A stretch of 36,510 nucleotides of DNA from Rhizobium sp. ASV8 (GCF_016429255.1 NZ_JAELUG010000071.1:1-36510), one strand, 5' to 3'. Positions 8,177 through 16,177 are shown, counted from the stretch's first letter. Made by a program: numbers and translations. The notes: generated by a model not told the origin, from the sequence alone.

Positions 8177-8887
8177 CTAACGAAGGGATGTCGCGGTGCC
8201 GGCGGCCGCTTCCACAAAGCTCCGAAAAACGGCGTTTCCCGGATGATCCGTCCCTGCATGCTGTTCCTGATGCCATTGGAGGCCGACGGCGAAGGAGGCG
8301 GAAGTGACCTCGATCGCTTCGATGATGCCATCCTTTGCCAAAGCACTCGCAAGAACAGCCGGTGAAACCTGAGCGACCGCCTCGCGATGGAATGTGTTTA
8401 CGTCGATGCCGGATTTGCCGATGATTTTCGCCAGACGCGATCCCGGAAGAATCTCGATCGAATGAAGATGATCCCGCTTGTCGTGTTCCCCTGCCGAGGG
8501 AAAGGTTGCCTTGAGATCAGGCGTGAGGCGACAGCCGTTCAAACATGCGAGCATCTGCATGCCCGAACAGATGCCGAGAACGGGCTTATCCTTTTGAAGA
8601 TAGCCCTCCATGATTGCTCGTTCGACCTCAAGGCGCTCCGATGGCGGTGCCCGAGAGATTTCTCCTTCAATGTACCAGTGGTCCGGAAATGCAAACCGTC
8701 CGCCGACGGACACAAAGCCGTCGAACTCATTCAAAGCAATGTCGACGATTTCAGGTACGTATGGAATACCAAAGGGGAGACCTCCCGCATCGCGCACGCC
8801 GCGAAAATATCCCTTGGCTGCTTCATAGCGCGTTCCGCCCGTGCTGGTGTTCTCGTCAAGGATAATGGCGATGCGGGGCTGGCGCAT
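8177..8887 (-). CDS. Class I glutamine amidotransferase-like hydrolase (PuuD / peptidase C26 type)
   Basis: This is a 236-residue cytoplasmic protein of the peptidase C26 group. The nucleophile is Cys107 in GICSGMQ, and the catalytic His206 and Glu208 lie in LQWHQEQH. The family includes gamma-glutamyl-GABA hydrolase and related enzymes that cleave gamma-glutamyl amides. I chose the start at 8887 because MRQPRIAIIL begins the fold and AGAGG precedes it by 9 nt. The longer open frame to 9091 is not protein-like. The gene is short compared with typical PuuD (about 250 residues) but all catalytic residues are present. No glutamyl-polyamine ligase or oxidase gene lies beside it, so the substrate is open. 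Confidence 0.85.
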   Translation of the reverse strand: MRQPRIAIILDENTSTGGTRYEAAKGYFRGVRDAGGLPFGIPYVPEIVDIALNEFDGFVSVGGRFAFPDHWYIEGEISRAPPSERLEVERAIMEGYLQKDKPVLGICSGMQMLACLNGCRLTPDLKATFPSAGEHDKRDHLHSIEILPGSRLAKIIGKSGIDVNTFHREAVAQVSPAVLASALAKDGIIEAIEVTSASFAVGLQWHQEQHAGTDHPGNAVFRSFVEAAAGTATSLR

Positions 8888-9032
8888 ATGATGAGGCCTC
8901 TTGGCTCTAAGGGTTGTGACGCACTGACTTGCAGGAACATAGTCGGAGGTAAGCGGCCAGTCGAGATGCGGCCGTGTTAGCTCTCCGGGTCTGATCGGTC
9001 GCCGATTGCGGTCAGGATCCGCTCTGCTGAGA

Positions 9033-9629
9033 TCAAAAAGGAGGCTCGGCGGCGAAAACCGTTGCAAACGCGATCCGCTTGAAGCGATCAAGCGCTTCTG
9101 CGCTTCGATCCACTTTCATTCGCAGAATGGCTCCTTCCCAGGAGACAAGCAGGAAATCCGCCAGATCGCTTGCCGAAAACCGCGTGCCGATTTCACCTGC
9201 TTGCTGGGCTTCCGTGATGCAGCGCTCGAATGGTTTGCGCCATTCCTGATAGATCGCCACGAGCCGTTCGCGCAGCAACTCGCTCGTCTGCGAAACCTCG
9301 ATACTGAAATCGCCGATCAGACAACCGCGAAGATAGTCGTCGTCGGCAAGACGCTCGGTAATGATTTCAAGATAGCGCAGCAGCCGCTCGCGAGGTCCGA
9401 GGGAGCGATCATTCAACGCTTGCCCGACAAGCTCGCGGGTATGGGCAAAATACCGGTCGAGAACCTCGGCGGCGAAAGCTTCCTTTGAGCGGAAGTGATT
9501 GGTGAAGGAGCCCTGGGGCACGCCTGCCTCGGCAACGACCTCCCTTACGCCGGCTCCGTTATATCCCTTGCGGAACATGACCCGTAGGCCGGCGGCAACA
9601 ATGTCGTTTTTGTTTGATGGCTTTGGCAT
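9033..9629 (-). CDS. TetR-family transcriptional regulator
   Basis: This 198-residue protein has an N-terminal TetR_N helix-turn-helix at about residues 8-55 (IVAAGLRVMFRKGYNGAGVREV, then AGVPQGSFTNHFRSKEAF). An alpha-helical ligand-binding domain follows. It is divergent from the haloalkane dehalogenase gene, with 178 bp between the starts, and probably represses it and itself. The start codon has no Shine-Dalgarno sequence. A candidate minus-strand promoter (TTGATT, 17 nt, TATTGT) would place the transcription start at or beside the ATG, which suggests a leaderless message. The ligand is unknown, but a halogenated compound or its alcohol product is plausible from the context. Confidence 0.92.
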   Translation of the reverse strand: MPKPSNKNDIVAAGLRVMFRKGYNGAGVREVVAEAGVPQGSFTNHFRSKEAFAAEVLDRYFAHTRELVGQALNDRSLGPRERLLRYLEIITERLADDDYLRGCLIGDFSIEVSQTSELLRERLVAIYQEWRKPFERCITEAQQAGEIGTRFSASDLADFLLVSWEGAILRMKVDRSAEALDRFKRIAFATVFAAEPPF

Positions 9630-9632
9630 GTG

Positions 9633-9661
9633 TTGACAATACGTACGTCTGTATTAATAAT
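9633..9661 (+). promoter_or_regulatory. Sigma-70-type promoter for the haloalkane dehalogenase gene
   Basis: A perfect -35 hexamer TTGACA (9633-9638) is followed after 17 nt by AATAAT (9656-9661), a 5/6 match to the -10 consensus. Transcription would start near 9668, giving a leader of about 140 nt before the ATG at 9808. Confidence 0.65.
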
Positions 9662-9664
9662 CAA
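9636..9664 (-). promoter_or_regulatory. Candidate divergent promoter of the TetR gene
   Basis: On the minus strand TTGATT (9664-9659) and TATTGT (9641-9636) are spaced by 17 nt and match the -35 and -10 consensus at 4/6 each. The expected start point coincides with the start codon at 9629, which agrees with the missing ribosome-binding site. It shares almost all its bases with the opposing promoter. Confidence 0.45.
9638..9655. promoter_or_regulatory. Candidate TetR operator palindrome
   Basis: The 18-bp sequence AATACGTACGTCTGTATT equals its reverse complement at 14 of 18 positions. It fills the spacer between the -35 and -10 elements of both divergent promoters. A repressor bound there would block both genes. 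The size and arrangement are typical of TetR-family operators. Binding is inferred. Confidence 0.6.
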
Positions 9665-9807
9665 GGGGCGAGGAGAGGAAACCTTTCGCGCAAGTCCTTA
9701 TCATTTTCCCATCGTGTGTGGCCTTACCCATCGAATGGCAGGCAGCTCACAGAGCTCATAACGCGTCCGATACCAATACGGACGTCCATATTGAAAAGGA
9801 AGATCCG

Positions 9808-10689
9808 ATGACCAACCATTCCGAAATGCATCGTGTAGAGGTTCTGGATTCCTATATGACCTATCGAGACGCAGGCCCGAAGAACGGGCCGGTGGTTCTC
9901 TTCCTGCATGGGAATCCGACCTCCTCCTATATCTGGCGAGACATCATCACTGATGTTGCGCCGCATGCCCGGTGCATCGCGCCTGATCTCATCGGCTTCG
10001 GGCAATCGGGCAAGCCAGACATCGACTATCGCTTTGTCGATCACATCCGCTATCTCGACGCGTTCATCGATGCGCTGGAAATATCCTCGGCATTCATCGT
10101 TGCTCAGGACTGGGGCACCGCGTTTGCTTTCGAACGGGCAGCACGCCTGCCGGAATTCATGCGTGGGCTTGCCTTCATGGAGTTCATTCGGCCGATGGAA
10201 AGCTGGGACGAGTTTCATCAGGTGCCTGCGGCACGAGAGTTGTTTCAAAAATTCCGCACGCCTGAAATTGGCGAGAAACTTATACTGGAGGACAATATCT
10301 TCGTGGAGCGCGTCCTTCCCGGTTCGATCAAACGCCCACTCACCGAAGAGGAAATGTCGGCGTATCGCGCGCCGTTCCCGACGCCGGAAACGCGGCGCCC
10401 TGTGTGGCGCTTTCCAAATCAACTGCCGATAGCCGGCGAGCCCGGCGACGTGTGGGCGCTTCTGAGTGCCGCTCATGCCGCGTTGCGTGAAAGCACCTAT
10501 CCGAAAATGCTGTTCGTAGGTGAGCCTGGGGCTTTGGTTTCACCCGATTTTGCCCGGAAATTTGCCTCTACGCTGCGGAACTGTGAGGTGGTTCCGCTGG
10601 GAGCCGGAGCCCACTATCTGCAAGAGGATCATCCGGGAGCCATCGCAGCAGGTGTTCGACGCCTGATGGAGGGTGCCGGGCAACGCTAA
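9808..10689 (+). CDS. Haloalkane dehalogenase, HLD-II type
   Basis: This 293-residue alpha/beta hydrolase should cleave carbon-halogen bonds of haloalkanes, giving an alcohol and halide. The complete HLD-II set is visible: nucleophile Asp101 and halide-binding Trp102 in AQDWGTA, halide-binding Asn36 in HGNPT, catalytic acid Glu125 in FMEFIRP, and catalytic His269 in AHYLQEDHP. Spacing and motifs parallel those of DhaA and LinB. The Asn, the Trp and the acid position after strand 6 argue against an epoxide hydrolase or a fluoroacetate dehalogenase. ATG 9808 has AAAAGGA upstream (9794-9800). The longer frame from 9718 has no ribosome site. No signal peptide is present, so it acts in the cytoplasm. 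It is divergent from the TetR gene that probably controls it. Confidence 0.92.
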   Translation: MTNHSEMHRVEVLDSYMTYRDAGPKNGPVVLFLHGNPTSSYIWRDIITDVAPHARCIAPDLIGFGQSGKPDIDYRFVDHIRYLDAFIDALEISSAFIVAQDWGTAFAFERAARLPEFMRGLAFMEFIRPMESWDEFHQVPAARELFQKFRTPEIGEKLILEDNIFVERVLPGSIKRPLTEEEMSAYRAPFPTPETRRPVWRFPNQLPIAGEPGDVWALLSAAHAALRESTYPKMLFVGEPGALVSPDFARKFASTLRNCEVVPLGAGAHYLQEDHPGAIAAGVRRLMEGAGQR

Positions 10690-10736
10690 AGGTCCGGCTC
10701 ACTCAAACCCGCCTGATTGCTGTTGCACCCAATGGA

Positions 10737-10776
10737 TTGCCCTTCCCTTTCCCTGTCGGGCGAGAGGGGAGGGCAA
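10737..10776. repeat. Intergenic hairpin after the dehalogenase gene
   Basis: Arms of 11 nt (TTGCCCTTCCC and GGGGAGGGCAA) pair with one G-T wobble around an 18-nt loop that itself holds CCC and GGG. No T-run follows. It could be a transcript 3' end for the dehalogenase message or a copy of an interspersed palindromic element. Only one copy is seen in this window. Confidence 0.45.
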
Positions 10777-11022
10777 CGATGGCCTCCTAGTTATAAATAT
10801 AGTCGCGCTCGAGCCCCTTGCTTCGCCGCCGACTGAAGTCGTTCGTTCAAGTGAGATGCGTAGAGCCTGCGTCCGATCTCGCTCCCATGGTCGGGACAGC
10901 AGGTAAGACTGCGGTAATATTGGAAACTTAGCGACTGTCGGTGCCGGCGCTGAGAGATTGGCCACAAATGATGGCTTCTGGATGTATCGGCGCAGAGACG
11001 AGGCTGGATTTTCCGATCGTTC

Positions 11023-11038
11023 GATCGGCCGGAAACAT
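11023..11038. repeat. Perfect 16-bp inverted repeat
   Basis: CCGATCG and CGATCGG are separated by TT. The size suits a dimeric DNA-binding protein, but no gene start lies immediately downstream, apart from a possible 35-codon frame at 11094. No regulator can be assigned. Confidence 0.4.
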
Positions 11039-11093
11039 GATCCGCGTGACGTCGATCTGGCAACAACCATCGCAACGCAGCGGGCATCACAGA

Positions 11094-11201
11094 ATGAATT
11101 ACCTCGAGTTCATCTTTCGTCTTCTCATGCGATATTTTCTCTCGGCCTTTATTGTTGGAGCGCTGCTGGGCGGACCAGTCGCCATACTGATCTTGAAATA
11201 A
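11094..11201 (+). CDS. Possible 35-residue single-span membrane peptide
   Basis: The frame encodes a short peptide with one hydrophobic stretch (FLSAFIVGALLGGPVAILIL) that could span the membrane, with Arg residues on its N-terminal side. The ribosome site is weak (GCGGG about 11 nt upstream). The composition is more protein-like than the surrounding intergenic frames, but the call is uncertain. Confidence 0.3.
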   Translation: MNYLEFIFRLLMRYFLSAFIVGALLGGPVAILILK

Positions 11202-11300
11202 GATTCCGCAGACAATGAGCCCCGCAGGCCGACATGCCGTAAGGTTATCACAAGGGTTGGATCGCAATCGGATGCAGCTTTCACAAAGGAGTTGTATTGT

Positions 11301-12266
11301 ATGCATCCGATTGCATTGTCGACCAGGTCGACGCCGATAACTGCTGTGCGGCCGATGTCCGCGCGTTGGTCTGTGCTGGCAGCCTGCTTCATCCTGGCGA
11401 TCACAAGCGGCTGTAGTTCGGTTCCGCTCAAGGAAGGAGGCATGCTCTCGTCCTACGGCAATCTCGGCGCGCCAAAGGGCAGATTCTCGAAATCCAGAGT
11501 ATTTCTGGACAAGGAGAAATTAAAGGAAGTCAAAAGGATTGCCATCTGGCCAACGACGTTGACGCTCACGGCTGGAAGCAGAATTCAAAATCCAAGAGAC
11601 AGGCTTTTGGTCTCGAATTCGATAGATCGTGCCATCTGCTTTGCAATGAGCGAGAAATATCAGATCGTTCCGCTCAGCGGCTCTCCGGATCTGACGATAA
11701 AGGCTGTGATTACCGACATAGTTCCCACCCAGCCAACGGTCGCCGGCGCAGCAAAGGCGATTTCGATCGGTAGTTCGATCGCTTTGCCGGTGCAGATTCC
11801 ACGCCTTCCTCTGGGGCTTGGCGGACTGGCCGTGGAGGCGGAAGCGCTTGACGGCGCCGGCGTCCAGCGCGCCGCTGTCGTTTGGTCTCGAGGAGCAAAT
11901 TCCTTTACGAGCAAGGCGCGCGTATCAAAAGTCGGAGACGCCTACGATCTGGCTGCGGCCTTCGGAAGCGAGTTCTCCAGAATGATCATTGCCGGCAAGG
12001 AGCCAGGGGGGCTGAATATTCGCCTGCCGTCCTTCTATGAAATTCGCACGGCACTTGGCGGCAAGCCAGGCTCGCCCCTGTGCGAGAATTTTGGCCGTTC
12101 GCCCGGCATCATCGGCGAGATCGGCGCATCGTTCGGGGCGCCTCCGTCATGGACCGACAAGGGGGCTCATGCGTCCAATTCCGGAGTGCCAGCTGCGCCT
12201 CCGGTCAAGCTTGCGTCGCCTTCCAATGGCGAGCATCGCCAAGGAACGAGCGCTCCCAGCCTGTAA
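11301..12266 (+). CDS. DUF3313-like lipoprotein
   Basis: This 321-residue protein has a membrane-targeting segment (WSVLAACFILAITSGC) that ends in a lipobox with Cys38, so it is probably a lipoprotein. The body resembles the DUF3313 family: a GGMLSSYGNL start, a V(K)RIAIWP strand, an NSIDRAICFAMSEKYQIV helix-strand unit, and an SPDLTIKAVITDI strand. The C-terminal 60 residues are Pro/Ala/Ser-rich and probably unstructured. AAAGGAG (11285-11291) lies 9 nt before ATG 11301, which excludes the TTG at 11292. An internal ATG at residue 19 could also serve and would give a more usual signal length. The function of the family is unknown. Confidence 0.75.
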   Translation: MHPIALSTRSTPITAVRPMSARWSVLAACFILAITSGCSSVPLKEGGMLSSYGNLGAPKGRFSKSRVFLDKEKLKEVKRIAIWPTTLTLTAGSRIQNPRDRLLVSNSIDRAICFAMSEKYQIVPLSGSPDLTIKAVITDIVPTQPTVAGAAKAISIGSSIALPVQIPRLPLGLGGLAVEAEALDGAGVQRAAVVWSRGANSFTSKARVSKVGDAYDLAAAFGSEFSRMIIAGKEPGGLNIRLPSFYEIRTALGGKPGSPLCENFGRSPGIIGEIGASFGAPPSWTDKGAHASNSGVPAAPPVKLASPSNGEHRQGTSAPSL

Positions 12267-12335
12267 GGCTGCCGTAATGTTCGCGCCGCATTTGCCGGCA
12301 ACCACCAACGAAATGAAAAATCCTGAGGTATCTCC

Positions 12336-12527
12336 ATGCGTTATTGTTTTGCACTCGCCCTTTCCCTCCTGCTAATGGGATGCCAGTCCACAGAAGATGG
12401 CGAGCGCTGCGCGCAGTATGGCTTTGAACGCGGCTCTACGGAGTTTGCCGTTTGCAAGCAACGCATCGACCTTGCGCGTGAGCGTCGGATGGAAAGATCA
12501 ATTGAGGCGCCAAACTATGACTATTGA
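12336..12527 (+). CDS. Small lipoprotein, 63 residues
   Basis: A short signal peptide (RYCFALALSLLLMGC) ends in a lipobox with Cys16. The mature part contains the ERCAQYGFERGSTEFAVC segment, with two cysteines, and a charged C-terminal helix. GAGG lies 9 nt before the ATG. Similar small lipoproteins with a CxxYGFxxGSxxFAxC pattern are, to my knowledge, frequent in rhizobia. Their role is unknown. It follows the larger lipoprotein gene by 69 bp and may be cotranscribed with it. Confidence 0.75.
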   Translation: MRYCFALALSLLLMGCQSTEDGERCAQYGFERGSTEFAVCKQRIDLARERRMERSIEAPNYDY

Positions 12528-12668
12528 AGAGATGTCGGCCGGCTAAGCGTCTCGCCTGATTTCGTGTCGCATATTTGCCGTATCGCCTTGCGAGAGCGGC
12601 CCGGACGTTCCGGCATCGGTGTAAGTTTGCATCGTACCAACACATTCACGCTCTAGCTCAGGCAAGAC

Positions 12669-13340
12669 ATGCATATTCTGATCGTTGAAGATGATCTCGA
12701 ACTCGCCACCTCCCTTAAGGCGATGATGGAAAGCTCGATCGGGGTGACGGATATTTTCGCGACCATTGCCGATGCGGAAGCGGCACTCCTTGCGTTCAAA
12801 TTCGATCTGGTCATTATCGATCGTCGCCTCCCGGATGGCGACGGTCTTTCCTTGCTGTCGACGTTGCGCCAGCTACGCCCGCGTCCGGCTACGTTGATAT
12901 TGACGGCGCTGGATGACCCCCTCGACATCGTGTCTGCGCTGGACAAGGGAGCGGACGAATATATCGGCAAGCCGTTCGAGCCGATGGAGCTGGTCGCGCG
13001 CGCAAGGGCTGTCTTGCGACGCTACAATCTTGACGAAACGGGCTGCACGCAGTTCGGAAACTTGATCTTCGATCTCAACCATCGTTCGGCCATGATCGGT
13101 GAAACCGTGCTGAATATCCCACGACGAGAATTGGGCATTCTGGAAGCGTTGATGCGCCGGGCCGGCCGCGTGGTTCAGCGTGATACGTTGGAAGCATCCA
13201 CCTATAGCCTCGACGACGAAATCGAGTCGAATGTCATCGAGTCTCATGTCTCGCGTCTGCGTCGACGATTGCGTGAAGCCAATTGCGATGTAAACATTCG
13301 GACCATTCGCGGGATCGGTTACATGCTGGTGCAGGAATGA
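12669..13340 (+). CDS. OmpR-family response regulator
   Basis: This 223-residue protein has a receiver domain at residues 1-115 with the acid pair Asp8/Asp9, phospho-acceptor Asp51 (DRRLPDGDG), Thr79 and Lys101 (GKPFEP). An OmpR/PhoB winged-helix DNA-binding domain follows at residues about 128-222 (ESNVIESHVSRLRRRLR and the wing RTIRGIGYML). Its stop overlaps the start of the kinase gene (ATGA), so the two proteins are made as a pair. No target promoter can be inferred. The lipoprotein genes upstream are possible targets only because of proximity. Confidence 0.95.
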   Translation: MHILIVEDDLELATSLKAMMESSIGVTDIFATIADAEAALLAFKFDLVIIDRRLPDGDGLSLLSTLRQLRPRPATLILTALDDPLDIVSALDKGADEYIGKPFEPMELVARARAVLRRYNLDETGCTQFGNLIFDLNHRSAMIGETVLNIPRRELGILEALMRRAGRVVQRDTLEASTYSLDDEIESNVIESHVSRLRRRLREANCDVNIRTIRGIGYMLVQE

Positions 13341-14704
13341 GGTGGCCGTCGCGCTCGATCGCATTCCCAGTCGCGGGCCTGCTGATTGTCGGTATGGCTT
13401 GCGTCATGGTGCTGAGTACCGTCGTGACGTTGGGTGTCTTCCTCAGCACGGACGTGAAGTCCAAGCAGCGGATGAATGCCGACGTCGTGGGCAAGCTCCT
13501 TCGATCGGGGATGACTTACGATAGCGGTGGCAGGCTCGTTCTGGAGCAAAAGGGGTTCCCTTCGACCATCATGGGATTTGCCGAGGCGGAGCCATCTTTC
13601 TGGTATCTCGTGAGCGATGGAAAGCAAACCATCTCTCACGGAACCATACCTTCTTCCGTCGGTCAGATTATTAAAACGGCCCCTTCGGAAATCTTTGCCT
13701 CCGAGTTTTACTATACCTCCGGCGACGAACGGTTGCTTGGGCTTAGATTGGTGGACGACACCAATTCAAAGGTCGTCATTGCCCTGGGCGGCATTTCCTT
13801 TTCCGGTGTTCAGACCATCTTGGCGACGCTTTGGGCACTCTGGCCCCAGGGGCTTTACCATCTTCTGGGTCTCGTCCTGGTGACGACCGTGACGATCGCG
13901 GCGATCGCCATCCGACAGACCATTGCGACGCCGGTGCGCCGCGTCGTCGATTGGGCAGAGAAGATTGACGGTCTTCCCAATGGCCGCAGAATTCCCAACC
14001 AGGACACGCCGACCGAACTCAGGCCGATGGTAGCGGCATTTAATACCGCCTTGACGAGGATCGACAATGCTTTCGAGGCGCAGCGAAATTTCCTTGCAAG
14101 CGCATCCCATGAGTTACGGACGCCGCTGACCAAGCTGCGCATCAAGCTGGATCTGGTGAAGGACGTTGAGGTCAGGGAGATGCTGATCCGCGACGCGACG
14201 CGCCTTGCTTCCATCGTCACGACATCGCTTCAGCTTGCCCGCCTGTCTGGCCAATCTCTCGCCTTCACAGCCGTCGACCTGACTGCGGTCGCGCGTTCGG
14301 TCATTGCGGATCATGTGCCCAGGGCAATTCAGCAGGGGCTCGAGATCGAGTTGCGCGCTCCCGAAGCGGCAGTCAACGTCTGGGGTTCGGAGGCGGCCAT
14401 TCGTGTTGCGCTGGACAATCTGATTTCCAATTCCTTGCGGCATGCGCATAGCTCCGACATGATCATCGTTGAGGTGCTTGAGACCCGTCAGCTCAAGATC
14501 CTAGACCATGGCCCTGGAATTCCAGTCGAGGAGCGGGAGATGGTGCTGCGCCCCTTTGTTCGCGGTGTGAACGCCGCATCCGATGGCACAGGAATGGGAT
14601 TGGCGATTGTTGCGCAAGTCATTCGCGCTCACGGTGGATCTGTTGTTCTCGATGAACCGGCAGGCGGCGGATTGGTCGTATGCTTGACCTTTCCAAGTCG
14701 CTGA
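13337..14704 (+). CDS. Sensor histidine kinase
   Basis: This 455-residue inner-membrane kinase is the partner of the response regulator upstream. A first membrane segment lies at about residues 7-35 and a second near residues 172-195 (LYHLLGLVLVTTVTIAAIAI). The periplasmic sensor domain of about 135 residues between them has no family I recognise. A HAMP-like linker follows (ATPVRRVVDWAEKIDGLP). The H-box SHELRTPLTKL places His258. The ATPase domain shows the N-box DNLISNSLRHA, the G1 box DHGPGIP and the G2 box GTGMGLAIV. The start overlaps the regulator's stop by 4 nt with AGGA immediately before it, so translation is probably coupled. The signal sensed is unknown. Confidence 0.94.
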   Translation: MRWPSRSIAFPVAGLLIVGMACVMVLSTVVTLGVFLSTDVKSKQRMNADVVGKLLRSGMTYDSGGRLVLEQKGFPSTIMGFAEAEPSFWYLVSDGKQTISHGTIPSSVGQIIKTAPSEIFASEFYYTSGDERLLGLRLVDDTNSKVVIALGGISFSGVQTILATLWALWPQGLYHLLGLVLVTTVTIAAIAIRQTIATPVRRVVDWAEKIDGLPNGRRIPNQDTPTELRPMVAAFNTALTRIDNAFEAQRNFLASASHELRTPLTKLRIKLDLVKDVEVREMLIRDATRLASIVTTSLQLARLSGQSLAFTAVDLTAVARSVIADHVPRAIQQGLEIELRAPEAAVNVWGSEAAIRVALDNLISNSLRHAHSSDMIIVEVLETRQLKILDHGPGIPVEEREMVLRPFVRGVNAASDGTGMGLAIVAQVIRAHGGSVVLDEPAGGGLVVCLTFPSR

Positions 14705-14898
14705 CCAGCCGCTTGCACGTTCTATGCGAGGGGAGGGGAATGGCCGCAATGCTCCCGGTTGGCTGGGGCATGCGGCCTATCTTATCCTGCGACGATATCG
14801 GCTTGCTCCCGTGACGACCGGAAGGTTTTGATATCTGCGCATGAGCGTAGATGTCGTTGGCAATACCGCCTCAAATGTTGGGAGATTGAACCATGCAG

Positions 14899-16155
14899 CT
14901 ATGCCTTTGCATGGCCAAGTGCCCAATCTCTGGCCAGTGGCAACAATGGGAGCGCGAGCGGGTTGGTACCTACGCCGTTCATTTGCTCGGCCAAAAGAAG
15001 GGCGGTCGTCGGGCCGAGCGTGAAGCCCTGATGGCCATGACCAAAATGGAACCACAGGCCTTTGTGGCGGCCGGGGCCGACGACGGGCAGCATGTCGGGC
15101 ATGCAGGGGCGATATCCTGACCAGGGAGTGTCCTCGATAGGTTCCCCGAGGGAAAAGAGCTCATGGGCGGCCTCGACTGAGCGCAGTATCTGACGCGTTG
15201 CCGGTGCTGTCCCCGGGGGCGCCATGTGGGCGCCGGTCAGAACACGCCATCCTCTGTTCATTGGAGCGATGACGGTGGAATTTTCAATGTCCAATGTCGA
15301 AATTTGCGGGCCGTCCTTGCCGGCGAAGTGCCGGTGGTAGCCGCGTTTGAATACCATCGGGACACGGTAGCCGAATCTCTTCAAGAGTGCCGGTGACCAC
15401 GGGCCGAGACAGACGACCGCATTTTGTGCTGTCATCGTCCCCTCTGCGGATTGCACACGCCAACCGGAACCATGCTGTTGCAGTGACATAGCGTCGGCGC
15501 TGACCAGCGTGCCTCCACGTTTAACAAACAGCGACGCATAACGCGCCACCAGTTCGCCTGGGTTAAGGCAGGTCCAGGGCGAGGTCCAATGAACGGCGCC
15601 GGCAAGCCGGCGACGCAACCCCGGCTCTCGGAGAGCAAGCTCATCGGCGCCGAGCACGTCAGACGGGACGCCATAGTCAAGCTTCAGCCGCTCCGCCCTT
15701 ATTGCCGCCGCCTCGAATTTCTCGGGCGTACGATAGACCGCGCGCCAGCCCTGCCGGACGATCAGATCATCCGCTCCGGCAGGGACTATGAAGCGGGCAT
15801 GGTCGTCGCTTGCGCGCAACACCAGTTTTGAATAGGCGGCGACGGTTCTGGCGTAGGGGGCTGGCGCAGATTGCGAGAAATAGCGCCAGAGAGGCCAGGC
15901 CAAGTGCCCGATGTCGCGCATCCGCCAATCGACATCATTGCCGCGCTTGAAGACAACCGAGAGGATCTCGCGCAAGGAGCGCGGGAACGGGTATGGCTCG
16001 ACCGCTTCCGTCTGGATGAAGCCGGCATTGCCATAACTGGTTTCTCGGCCCGGCGCCTTGTGATCCAGAAGGGTGACTTGATGTCCGCTCTCCTGCAAGG
16101 CAAGTGCGGTTGAGACGCCGACCATGCCGGCGCCGAGAACGAGTGTGTCAGTCAT
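14899..16155 (-). CDS. FAD-dependent D-amino-acid dehydrogenase-like oxidoreductase
   Basis: This 418-residue DAO-superfamily flavoprotein is close in length and layout to DadA. The dinucleotide-binding motif VLGAGMVGVSTALALQESG is at residues 5-23, followed by an acidic residue near 31 (LLDH) that would bind the FAD ribose. The C-terminal FAD-contact segment is HFGHGHQGFTLGPTTA. DadA-type enzymes oxidise D-amino acids to keto acids and ammonia, passing electrons to the respiratory chain. The gene lies 22 bp after the M55 peptidase gene on the same strand and should be cotranscribed. That pairing supports a D-amino-acid substrate, though other amine substrates of the family cannot be excluded. 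Confidence 0.87.
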   Translation of the reverse strand: MTDTLVLGAGMVGVSTALALQESGHQVTLLDHKAPGRETSYGNAGFIQTEAVEPYPFPRSLREILSVVFKRGNDVDWRMRDIGHLAWPLWRYFSQSAPAPYARTVAAYSKLVLRASDDHARFIVPAGADDLIVRQGWRAVYRTPEKFEAAAIRAERLKLDYGVPSDVLGADELALREPGLRRRLAGAVHWTSPWTCLNPGELVARYASLFVKRGGTLVSADAMSLQQHGSGWRVQSAEGTMTAQNAVVCLGPWSPALLKRFGYRVPMVFKRGYHRHFAGKDGPQISTLDIENSTVIAPMNRGWRVLTGAHMAPPGTAPATRQILRSVEAAHELFSLGEPIEDTPWSGYRPCMPDMLPVVGPGRHKGLWFHFGHGHQGFTLGPTTALLLAEQMNGVGTNPLALPLLPLARDWALGHAKA

Positions 16156-16177
16156 GCATGATGTCCGTTATGGGCGG

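Larger units (their letters stand above)
10690..11093. other. Intergenic region without a convincing gene
   Basis: Open frames here (for example 10699-11070 on the minus strand) show no domain, no ribosome site and no protein-like composition. Visible structure is limited to the hairpin at 10737-10776 and a 16-bp palindrome at 11023-11038. Confidence 0.6.

Noticed and set aside
8888..9091. N-terminal extension of the amidotransferase-like protein
   Set aside because: The extra 68 residues are Arg/Pro/Ser-rich and overlap the TetR gene. The fold and the ribosome site start at 8887.
9808..10689. Epoxide hydrolase or fluoroacetate dehalogenase as the identity of this gene
   Set aside because: The Asn36, Trp102 and Glu125 positions match HLD-II haloalkane dehalogenases.
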